Of a stretch of 64,000 nucleotides of DNA, positions 50,120 through 57,824 are shown one piece after another. The notes beneath the pieces are model-generated. The model was given only the letters and a program-made list of their open reading frames with translations. It did no database searches and had not been told where the DNA came from. Where the stretch lies: positions 1-64,000 of the forward strand of contig JAJUJX010000008.1 in NCBI GenBank assembly GCA_029265125.1, written 5' to 3'. Source of the DNA: Tolumonas sp008015085. Its GTDB lineage: Bacteria > Pseudomonadota > Gammaproteobacteria > Enterobacterales > Aeromonadaceae. The position numbers were made by a program, and so were the translations under genes. Numbering within the stretch: the stretch's first letter is position 1; each line of letters starts with the position of its first letter.

Positions 50120-51004
50120 ATGGAATTGCGTCAGTTACGTGCTTTTGTGACTTTGGCTGATTGCCTGAATTTTACCGAAGCTGCACAAAAACTATTTATT
50201 ACCCAGCCAGCCCTTTCCAAGCAGATCCATGCTTTGGAAGAAACGCTGGGCGGATTATTGTTTACCCGTAACCGACGTGGGGCGGAATTAACGCCATTAG
50301 GCAAAGAGTTACATGAACAAACCCGCACGCTGGTCTTGCAAGCGGAACAGTTAAAACGACATGCGCAACGGGTGTTAAAAGGACAATCGGGCAAGCTGGC
50401 GATCGGGATCGGGCTTTCCAGCCTGCGTCTGGCATCGTCTTTCACCGCGCAATTCCGCGGGCTGTATCCCGATGTCACCATCACCTTTCAAGACACCTCA
50501 TCGGTGCCGTTGATAGCCCAGTTGCTGGCCGATCAATCGCAATTAGGCTTCTTACGTTTACCGATTGAACCACCGTTGGTCGCGCATAAGTTATTAACCG
50601 ATCAATTAGTATTAGCGGTGAACCGGCACCATTATCCCGGCCATGACGAAGCGGATTTTTTACGCCAGTTGGAGCAATTACCACTGCTGCGTTTAACGCC
50701 AACACAAGGGCAACGTTTCAATCGGCAGATTGATCAGTTTCTGGCCTTTCATCATTGTTATCCGGTAGTAGCTCAGTATGCCGGCGATAATCAGACCTTG
50801 CTGGCGCTGGTGGCAGCCGGGCTGGGAGTGGCGATAGTGCCGCAAAGTGCGGTATTTATTGCGCCGGAAGAGGTCGATATCATCCCTTTATCGGGCGATT
50901 ACACCCAATGGGATATCGGCATAGCCTGGAATCCGCATTACGATAACCCGATCCGCGATGCATTTATTCAGCTGGTATTACAGCGTGAAGCGGTTAAAAC
51001 CTGA
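50120..51004 (+). CDS. LysR-family transcriptional regulator
   Basis: A 294-residue LysR-type regulator. The N-terminal winged helix-turn-helix (residues 1-60) reads LRAFVTLADCLNFTEAAQKL then ITQPALSKQIHALEE. The effector-binding periplasmic-binding-like domain occupies about 90-290. The FTRNRRGAELTPLGKEL stretch is typical. Overall style (LASSFTAQFRGLYPD, GLGVAIVPQS) recalls the CynR/aromatic-responsive branch, but the effector is not predictable. It is divergent from a 62-residue protein gene with repeats between, the usual layout for a LysR regulator and its target. A terminator at 51025 is shared with cysH. Confidence 0.9.
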   Translation: MELRQLRAFVTLADCLNFTEAAQKLFITQPALSKQIHALEETLGGLLFTRNRRGAELTPLGKELHEQTRTLVLQAEQLKRHAQRVLKGQSGKLAIGIGLSSLRLASSFTAQFRGLYPDVTITFQDTSSVPLIAQLLADQSQLGFLRLPIEPPLVAHKLLTDQLVLAVNRHHYPGHDEADFLRQLEQLPLLRLTPTQGQRFNRQIDQFLAFHHCYPVVAQYAGDNQTLLALVAAGLGVAIVPQSAVFIAPEEVDIIPLSGDYTQWDIGIAWNPHYDNPIRDAFIQLVLQREAVKT

Positions 51005-51024
51005 CAAACATAAACTGACGGACA

Positions 51025-51050
51025 TAAAAAAGGGCGCTTGCTGCGCCCTT
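51025..51050. terminator. Bidirectional terminator between lysR-type gene and cysH
   Basis: AAGGGCGC / GCGCCCTT with a TTGCT loop. The six A residues on the left give a strong T-run for the minus-strand cysJIH transcript; the right side has ATGTTT. Confidence 0.88.
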
Positions 51051-51068
51051 ATGTTTAGTTAGCTTAGT

Positions 51069-51812
51069 TTATTTCTCTTCGTGCAGCCCGCACTCGCGCT
51101 TCAGGCCGAAGAAACGGGTTTGTTCTTCCGTCATGCCCGGTTCCCATTTCGCGGTGGTCTGCACATCACCGACGGACAGGTAGCCTTGCTCCCACAGCGG
51201 ATGGTATGGCAGATCGTGTTCCTTGAAGTAATAGAACACGTCTTTGTTGGTCCAGTCGATCACCGGCAGGAACTTGAAGATGCCACGCTGCACCGCCAGC
51301 ACCGGCAGATTGCCACGAGTAGAAGACTGCTCACGACGTAAACCCGAGAACCAGGTTTTGACATCCAGCTCTTTCAGCGCGCGCGCCATCGGTTCTACTT
51401 TGTTGATCTGATTGTATTTTTCAATGCCTTCCACGCCCTGTTCCCACAGTTTGCCGTAACGGGCTTCCTGCCAGGCTGGGGTGATCGGTGCCTGATATAC
51501 TTTCAGATTCAGCTTCAGGCGATCGGTCAACTGATCGATAAACTGATACGTTTCCGGGAACAGATAACCGGTATCTGTCAGCACCACCGGCACATCCGGG
51601 CGCACTTGCGTCACCAGATGCAGCATGAGGGCTGCCTGAATACCAAAACTCGACGAGAGAATAAACTCGCCTTCCAGATGTTCAAATGCCCATTGCACAC
51701 GCTCTTGTGCGCTGAGCGCCTCCAGCTGCTGATTCACTTCAACCAGCTGAGCTGTTTGTTCTTCTTTAGAGAGTGCAACCAGTGCACTCAGCGACAAAAG
51801 ATTATGCGGCAT
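51069..51812 (-). CDS. cysH: Phosphoadenosine phosphosulphate (PAPS) reductase
   Basis: CysH reduces PAPS to sulphite with thioredoxin in assimilatory sulphate reduction. The 247-residue protein has the PP-loop-like SSSFGIQAALMLH (about 54-66), the substrate block WFSGLRREQSSTRG, and the catalytic KRECGLH at the C-terminus. The extra Cys pairs of APS reductases are absent, which indicates PAPS as substrate. I start at MPHNLL (51812); the ATG at 51833 lies further inside cysI. The gene overlaps cysI by 11 nt and ends the cysJIH operon. Confidence 0.95.
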   Translation of the reverse strand: MPHNLLSLSALVALSKEEQTAQLVEVNQQLEALSAQERVQWAFEHLEGEFILSSSFGIQAALMLHLVTQVRPDVPVVLTDTGYLFPETYQFIDQLTDRLKLNLKVYQAPITPAWQEARYGKLWEQGVEGIEKYNQINKVEPMARALKELDVKTWFSGLRREQSSTRGNLPVLAVQRGIFKFLPVIDWTNKDVFYYFKEHDLPYHPLWEQGYLSVGDVQTTAKWEPGMTEEQTRFFGLKRECGLHEEK

Positions 51813-53490
51813 AGAAATCCTTAGCAGAATCAACGACAGGTTTCACGATACCAGCGCGTATCACGAAATCACCAAAGCCTTCGTTCTCGTTACGCTCTTT
51901 CGCCCAACGGCCCAGCAGCGCATCGATCTCTTTTAAGATTTCCGCAGAGCTGATGTTCTCGCGATACTGACGCGGAATACGCGTGCCTTCACGGTTACCA
52001 CCGAGATAGAGGTTATAACGATCCAACGCTTTACCCACCAGACCGATTTCCGCCAGCATCGCACGACCACAACCATTCGGGCAGCCAGTGACACGCAGGA
52101 TCACATGTTCTTGGGACAGACCGTGGTTTGCCATTACCGCTTCTACCTGATCGATAAAGCCCGGCAGGAAACGTTCTGCTTCGGCCATCGCCAATGGGCA
52201 AGTCGGCAGCGCGACACACGCCATCGAGTTTTTACGCTGCTCAGTGATACCATCATCAATCAGACCATGTGCACGCGCAATTTTTTCGATTTTGGCTTTC
52301 TCTTTTTTCGGCACACCCGCAATGATCAGGTTCTGGTTCGCGGTCATGCGGAAATCACCTTTGTGGATCTTCGCAATCTCAGCCAGACCGGTTTTCAGCG
52401 GTTTGCCTGGGAAATCCAGAATACGGCCGTTTTCGATGAACAGGGTCAGGTGATGTTTACCATCAATACCTTCTACCCAGCCAAAACGATCACCACGACT
52501 GGTGAACACATATGGACGGCTTTCTTCAAACTTAATACCGGTACGTTTTTCTACTTCCGCTTTAAACGCATCCACACCGACACGTTCCAGCGTGTATTTG
52601 GTTTTCGCGTTCAGACGGTTTGAACGGTTCCCCCAGTCGCGCTGTGTCGTCACCACCGCTTCGGCAAATTTCAGCGTATCTTCTTTCTTGATAAAACCGA
52701 AATCATCTGCCTTACGAGGGAAGGTTTCTTTATTGCCGTGGGTCATCGCCAGACCACCGCCGACTAGGACGTTGAAACCAACCAGCTTGCCATCTTCAGC
52801 AATCGCAACAAAGTTCAGATCGTTCGCGTGCACGTCAATGTCGTTTTGCGGCGGGATCACTACCGTGGTTTTGAACTTACGCGGCAGATAGGTTGAACCC
52901 AGGATCGGCTCTTCATCCGGACCTAATTTCTCACCATCCAGCCAAATTTCGGCATAGGCACGAGTCTTCGGCAGCAGGTGTTCAGAGATCTTCTTCGCCC
53001 ATTCATAGGCTTCCTGATGCAGCTCTGATTCAACCGGATTAGACGTACACAGCACGTTACGGTTCACGTCACCGGCAGTGGCGATAGAATCAATGCCGTA
53101 TTTGTTCAGTGTCTGGTGCATCAGCTTGATTTTCGGCTTCAACACACCGTGGAACTGGAAGGTCTGACGTGTCGTCAGACGAATGCTGCCATACATGGTG
53201 TGGTCATGTGCAAAGGCATCAATCCCTAACCACTGTTCCGGCGTGATGATACCGCCCGGCATACGCGCACGTAACATCACATTGTGCAGCGGCTCCAGTT
53301 TCTGCTGCGCACGCTCAGCACGAATATCACGGTCATCTTGCTGGTACATGCCATGCAAACGGATCAGCTGGAAGTTGTCACCGGTAAAACCGCCTGTCAG
53401 ATCATTTTGCAGATCCAGTGCAATCGTTCCACGCAGGAAGTTACTTTCTGCTTTCAGACGTTCGTTGTCAGATAATTTTTGCTCGCTCAT
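51802..53490 (-). CDS. cysI: Sulphite reductase hemoprotein beta subunit
   Basis: CysI takes six electrons from CysJ to reduce sulphite to sulphide at a siroheme-[4Fe-4S] centre. The 562-residue length is standard. The cluster ligands are in MACVALPTCPLAMAEAERF (first Cys pair) and RVTGCPNGCGRAM (second pair, with the Cys shared by siroheme). The RLTTRQTFQFHGV block contacts siroheme. Its ATG shares a base with the cysJ stop (TGATG). No cysG is in the window. Confidence 0.96.
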   Translation of the reverse strand: MSEQKLSDNERLKAESNFLRGTIALDLQNDLTGGFTGDNFQLIRLHGMYQQDDRDIRAERAQQKLEPLHNVMLRARMPGGIITPEQWLGIDAFAHDHTMYGSIRLTTRQTFQFHGVLKPKIKLMHQTLNKYGIDSIATAGDVNRNVLCTSNPVESELHQEAYEWAKKISEHLLPKTRAYAEIWLDGEKLGPDEEPILGSTYLPRKFKTTVVIPPQNDIDVHANDLNFVAIAEDGKLVGFNVLVGGGLAMTHGNKETFPRKADDFGFIKKEDTLKFAEAVVTTQRDWGNRSNRLNAKTKYTLERVGVDAFKAEVEKRTGIKFEESRPYVFTSRGDRFGWVEGIDGKHHLTLFIENGRILDFPGKPLKTGLAEIAKIHKGDFRMTANQNLIIAGVPKKEKAKIEKIARAHGLIDDGITEQRKNSMACVALPTCPLAMAEAERFLPGFIDQVEAVMANHGLSQEHVILRVTGCPNGCGRAMLAEIGLVGKALDRYNLYLGGNREGTRIPRQYRENISSAEILKEIDALLGRWAKERNENEGFGDFVIRAGIVKPVVDSAKDFYAA

Positions 53491-55307
53491 CAGTAGACAT
53501 CCCTCTGGTAACGCTTGGCACGACGCAATTCATTTACATATTCTTCGGCTTGTTCGGCGCTCTTGCCGCCATGTTCAGCCACGATGTTCACCAATGCTTC
53601 GTGAACATCTTTCGCCATTCGGTTGGCATCACCGCAGACATAGAAATGTGCGCCTTCCTGCAGCCATTGCCACACTTCTGCGCCTTTGGCCTTTAATTTA
53701 TCTTGTACGTAGATTTTATTGGCTTGATCACGGCTGAAGGCCAGATCGATTTTGGTCAGCAGACCACTCTTCACATATTTCTGCCATTCCACCTGATAGA
53801 GGAAGTCCTGTGTGAAATGCGGATTACCGAAGAACAACCAGTTTTTGCCTTCTGCACCCTGCGCATCACGTTCCTGAATGAAAGAACGGAACGGCGCAAT
53901 GCCTGTACCAGGACCGACCATGATCACCGGGGTATCAGGATTGGCAGGCAGACGGAAGTTATCATTGTGCTCAACGAACACACGTACTTCACCGCCTTCC
54001 GCTACACGATCAGCCAGGAAGGAAGAGGCGCCACCGGAACGAACAGAACCATCTTCCTGCGGATATCGCACAACACCAACGGTCAGATGCACTTCTTCTT
54101 CCACTTCAGCCTGCGAAGATGCGATAGAGTACAGACGTGGGCTCAATGCACGCAGTAATCCGGCCAGCTGGTCAGCGGTCAGTTTGGTCGGGAAGCGTTT
54201 CAGCACATCAACAATCTGCGCGTTCGCTGCCAGTTTGCGGGTTTCGTCTTTATCCGCTGCCAGCGCTTTCAGCGATTCGTCCGCTGAAATTTCAGCCAGA
54301 CCCGAGATAAAACCAGCATGCAGACGAGTTAATTCAAACTGACTGGTCAATGCATCGCTTAATGCCACTGCTTTACCTGATACCGTGATTTGCTCATCGC
54401 CAGTCAAACCAGCCAGAGACAGAATTTCAGCAACGACGGCGGCATCATTATCAAACCAGACACCCAGTGCATCACCTGGCTGATAGGTAATTCCTGAACC
54501 TTCCAGATTGATCTCAAAATGACGAATATCTTTGGTGGAATCACGGCCGGTAATTTTCTGATTCGTATTCAGCGTCGCTGTGAACGGATTGAATTTATCG
54601 TAGGCACTATGCCCGGCAACAACCGCACTACCAGTCGCCCCAGTTGCCGCAGCAGGAGCGGCCGTCAAAGCAGAAGCCAGTTTATCGAGGAAAGTTGCTG
54701 ACCAGCTTTCTGCAGCCGCACGGTAATCAACATCGAGAATCGCAGCATCCTGCAGGCGGGTAGCTTCTGCTTTTTCCAGGAAAGCATCGAAATCTTTGGC
54801 AGTCTGGCAGAAGAATTCATAAGAGGAGTCGCCTAAGCCCAGCACCGCAAATTGCAGGCCGAACAGCTTACCGATCTTGCCGCCTTTCAGCTGTGCATGC
54901 AGATCCGCCGCTGCTTCTGGTGGCTCACCCTCACCGTAGGTGCTGGTCACAATCAGTACATGGGTTTCTTTTTTCAGCTGTTTAGGCTTGTAATCATTCA
55001 TCGCCACCAGCGAAACCGGAATACCACGAGCTTCCGCCTGTGCTTTCACACTTTCCGCCACGCCTTTGGCATTACCGGTCTGTGAACCAAACAGAATCGT
55101 CAGACTGCCGCTTGGCTGTGCAGCAGCCGGAGCAGCAACTGCATTGGCAGCAGGTGTGATCCCACCCGCTGCGCCTTGGGACTGTGCCAGCCCAAACAGA
55201 TAGCCACTGGCCCAAATCAGTTCAGATTGCGTTAAATTTGCCACGGCTTCCGCCAGTTTCGTCAGATGCGGTCCGCTCAATGGACCTAAAGAAGATTTCT
55301 CGCTCAT
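53490..55307 (-). CDS. cysJ: Sulphite reductase flavoprotein alpha subunit
   Basis: CysJ passes NADPH electrons through FAD and FMN to CysI. The 605-residue protein has a flavodoxin-like FMN domain (about 68-205, with LFGSQTGNAKGVAES and TSTYGEGEPPEAA) and an Ala/Thr-rich linker. The ferredoxin reductase-like part carries FAD motif RLYSIASS, NADPH motif MVGPGTGIAPFRSF, and YVCGDANRMAKDV near the C-terminus. It is first in cysJIH. The 260 bp upstream are AT-rich and would hold a CysB-regulated promoter, though I cannot mark a CysB site. Confidence 0.96.
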   Translation of the reverse strand: MSEKSSLGPLSGPHLTKLAEAVANLTQSELIWASGYLFGLAQSQGAAGGITPAANAVAAPAAAQPSGSLTILFGSQTGNAKGVAESVKAQAEARGIPVSLVAMNDYKPKQLKKETHVLIVTSTYGEGEPPEAAADLHAQLKGGKIGKLFGLQFAVLGLGDSSYEFFCQTAKDFDAFLEKAEATRLQDAAILDVDYRAAAESWSATFLDKLASALTAAPAAATGATGSAVVAGHSAYDKFNPFTATLNTNQKITGRDSTKDIRHFEINLEGSGITYQPGDALGVWFDNDAAVVAEILSLAGLTGDEQITVSGKAVALSDALTSQFELTRLHAGFISGLAEISADESLKALAADKDETRKLAANAQIVDVLKRFPTKLTADQLAGLLRALSPRLYSIASSQAEVEEEVHLTVGVVRYPQEDGSVRSGGASSFLADRVAEGGEVRVFVEHNDNFRLPANPDTPVIMVGPGTGIAPFRSFIQERDAQGAEGKNWLFFGNPHFTQDFLYQVEWQKYVKSGLLTKIDLAFSRDQANKIYVQDKLKAKGAEVWQWLQEGAHFYVCGDANRMAKDVHEALVNIVAEHGGKSAEQAEEYVNELRRAKRYQRDVY

Positions 55308-55494
55308 ATGCCAATTCCTGCATTAAGAATAAGGTTAGCTTACAAGCAAAACAGGTGACCGACAAAGAATTAATAGAATTTCTTAATAAACAAATGTCAT
55401 ATCTATAGTTGTTTTATGGATATAGATAGGCAAATAACCGGCATTAATGAGCGCAAACGAGTCTATTTGTTTTAATTTTATGAAATATAAGCAA

Positions 55495-55527
55495 TAAAAA
55501 AGGGAGTGTATTGTTCAGCACTCCCCT
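55495..55527 (-). terminator. Rho-independent terminator of the outer-membrane protein gene
   Basis: On the minus strand GGGAGTG / CACTCCC with a 10-nt loop is followed by TTTTTT, about 40 nt past the stop. Confidence 0.8.
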
Positions 55528-55567
55528 TTGGCTTTATCTGTTAAAGCTTTTTTCTTTATCGAAAAAA

Positions 55568-56218
55568 TTAATAACGAAGTTCCGCACCCAGGAACCAGTT
55601 ATCCATATGCTGGTCAAGCTGCACGCTGTCTTCGTTATAATTCACACGAATATTACGATAACCGGCGCGCAGTTTGAGCTTCAGGATGTCATCCGGAAAT
55701 ACCACATAGCTCACACCTACTTTCCAGTCGTGTGAGTGATCGCTGTCCCAATGAGACACGCGGGCATCAGCAAATGCTCCCAGATCGGTACCAGGGATCT
55801 GGGTTTCCGCTGCACCATACAGCATGATGGCATCGTTTGAATAATCATGGTTATGGTTCAGAGTGCCATCATAGCGACGGAAGTTCAGACCGGTATTCAG
55901 CGTTAAGGTATCCAGCTCAAACGGAGAATAATAGAACGCAAAATCATAGGTTCTCAGTTTGTTATCAAAGCCAGATGCATCTGAAGACAAATCTGTTGCC
56001 TGGAAGTTAACGTTTGGCACCATCAGCAGCGGATGACGGAAATCGACATAAGTCGTCCACAGGCTGTTTGATGAATAATTACGATCCTGATGTTGCGCAG
56101 AACCATCCATGTCGGAATACATGTAGTCCAGACCGCCAGCGATATTGAAACTATCAGCCTGCGCGGCACCAGCTGCCAGAACAGAGGCAGCCAGCAGACT
56201 CAAACTGTATTTTTTCAT
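55568..56218 (-). CDS. Outer-membrane beta-barrel protein (TIGR04219-like)
   Basis: A 216-residue precursor with a clear signal peptide (MKKYSLSLLAASVLAAGAAQA, cleavage near 22). The mature part alternates polar and aromatic residues in short strands, and ends in an aromatic residue (FLGAELRY), the signal for BAM-dependent insertion. The sequence style resembles the TIGR04219 outer-membrane family of Shewanella and Vibrio; I assign it with moderate certainty. His/Asp-rich loops (HNHDYSND, DSDHSHDW) could bind metal, but no function is known. RBS GGGAGCTCC region. Own terminator at 55495. Confidence 0.75.
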   Translation of the reverse strand: MKKYSLSLLAASVLAAGAAQADSFNIAGGLDYMYSDMDGSAQHQDRNYSSNSLWTTYVDFRHPLLMVPNVNFQATDLSSDASGFDNKLRTYDFAFYYSPFELDTLTLNTGLNFRRYDGTLNHNHDYSNDAIMLYGAAETQIPGTDLGAFADARVSHWDSDHSHDWKVGVSYVVFPDDILKLKLRAGYRNIRVNYNEDSVQLDQHMDNWFLGAELRY

Positions 56219-56288
56219 GTTGGAGCTCCCATTTTAATTAACAAAGAAGCGGACAACCAAAGGAGATCCGCTTCCGTTTATAAAACTC

Positions 56289-57695
56289 TTATTCTGCCGC
56301 AGGTAACTGCGCCAGCACTTTATCCAAACGCGCCAGGACGCGATCTTTACCAACCAGTTTCATGACCGCATCAATTGACGGCGACTGGCCCAGACCGGTT
56401 ACAGCAACGCGCAGTGGCATACCGACTTTACCCATCCCCAGATTCAGCTCAGTTGCAGTATCCTGAATCACATGATGCAGGGCTTCGGTTTCCCAAGACT
56501 CTAACGCAGCCAACTTAACACGAATCAAGGCCAAAGGTTCGCGTGCAGCTGCCTTCAGATGTTTCTTCGCCGCCGCTTCGTCAATCGCTTCATATTCTTC
56601 ATAGAAGTAACGGCTTTGCTCTGCAACTTCACGCAGTGTCTGGCAACGTTCAGCCAGCAGGCCGATGATGTCAGTCAGTGCCGGGCCGTTCTTATAGTCG
56701 ATACCCAGATCGTTCATCTGCCATTCCAGATGTGAAGCGACATACACCGGATCCAGGGTACGAATGTAGTGGTTGTTCAGCCATTTCAGCTTCTCGGTAT
56801 TGAATGCAGAAGCAGATTTGCTGATGTTATCGAGGCTGAACAACTTGATCATCTCTTCACGGGTGAAGATTTCCTGATCGCCATGAGACCAGCCCAGACG
56901 CACCAGATAGTTCAGCACCGCTTCCGGCAGATAACCATCATCGCGGTATTGCATGACACCCACCGCGCCATGGCGTTTTGACAGCTTGGCACCATCATCA
57001 CCCAGGATCATAGATACATGAGCAAACTCAGGTTCAGGCGCACCCAGAGCTTTGTAGATATTGATCTGACGCGGAGTATTGTTGATATGGTCTTCACCAC
57101 GGACAACGTGAGTGATCTCCATATCCCAGTCATCCACCACCACACAGAAGTTGTAAGTCGGTACTCCGTCAGAACGACGAATGATCAGGTCATCCAGTTC
57201 AGTATTCGCAAATTCGATACGGCCACGCACGTGGTCATCAAACACAACGGAGCCTTCCTGCGGATTACGGAAACGGATCACATACGGTTCATCATCGTCA
57301 TGCTGTTCATGGCTGTCACGGCAATGACCGTCATACCGTGGTTTTTCGCCATTCGCCATCTGGCCTTCACGCAGTGCTTCCAGACGCTCTTTTGAGCAGT
57401 AACATTTATACGCTTTGCCTTCTGCCAACAGCTGGTCGATCAGCTGGTTGTAACGGTCAAAACGTTTGGTCTGATAATACGGGCCTTCATCCCAGTCAAA
57501 ACCTAACCAGGTCATCCCTTCCATGATGGCATCAATCGCAGCCTGAGTTGAACGTTCAGTATCAGTATCTTCGATACGCAGAACAAACTCGCCACCCTGA
57601 TTTTTAGCGTATAACCAGGAATAGAGTGCAGTACGGGCACCACCAATGTGCAGCAAGCCAGTTGGGCTAGGTGCAAAACGGGTTTTGACTTTCAT
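56289..57695 (-). CDS. gltX: Glutamyl-tRNA synthetase
   Basis: GltX charges tRNA-Glu. The 468-residue protein has the class I HIGH motif as LLHIGGARTALYS (about residues 14-26) and KMSKS as KLSKRHGAV (about 237-245). The zinc-binding YKCYCSKERL ... YDGHCRDSHE motif is present, and the C-terminal anticodon-binding helices are complete, unlike GluQ at 5.7 kb. I start at 57695, with AAGGAAG upstream; the ATG at 57743 adds 16 residues not typical of the family. Confidence 0.97.
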   Translation of the reverse strand: MKVKTRFAPSPTGLLHIGGARTALYSWLYAKNQGGEFVLRIEDTDTERSTQAAIDAIMEGMTWLGFDWDEGPYYQTKRFDRYNQLIDQLLAEGKAYKCYCSKERLEALREGQMANGEKPRYDGHCRDSHEQHDDDEPYVIRFRNPQEGSVVFDDHVRGRIEFANTELDDLIIRRSDGVPTYNFCVVVDDWDMEITHVVRGEDHINNTPRQINIYKALGAPEPEFAHVSMILGDDGAKLSKRHGAVGVMQYRDDGYLPEAVLNYLVRLGWSHGDQEIFTREEMIKLFSLDNISKSASAFNTEKLKWLNNHYIRTLDPVYVASHLEWQMNDLGIDYKNGPALTDIIGLLAERCQTLREVAEQSRYFYEEYEAIDEAAAKKHLKAAAREPLALIRVKLAALESWETEALHHVIQDTATELNLGMGKVGMPLRVAVTGLGQSPSIDAVMKLVGKDRVLARLDKVLAQLPAAE

Positions 57696-57824
57696 GGGCT
57701 TCCTTGTGACTGGAATAATTTTCAGGATTTTAGGATAGATCACATTCTAGCACTGGCATAGCCGGAGAAAAACCTTAGACAACAACTGCGATACCCTCTT
57801 GGCAGAATAAATGCAGCTACACTG

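Noticed and set aside
53183..53737. 184-residue plus-strand frame opposite cysI and cysJ
   Set aside because: It is antisense to two conserved genes with high Cys/Arg content typical of shadow frames.
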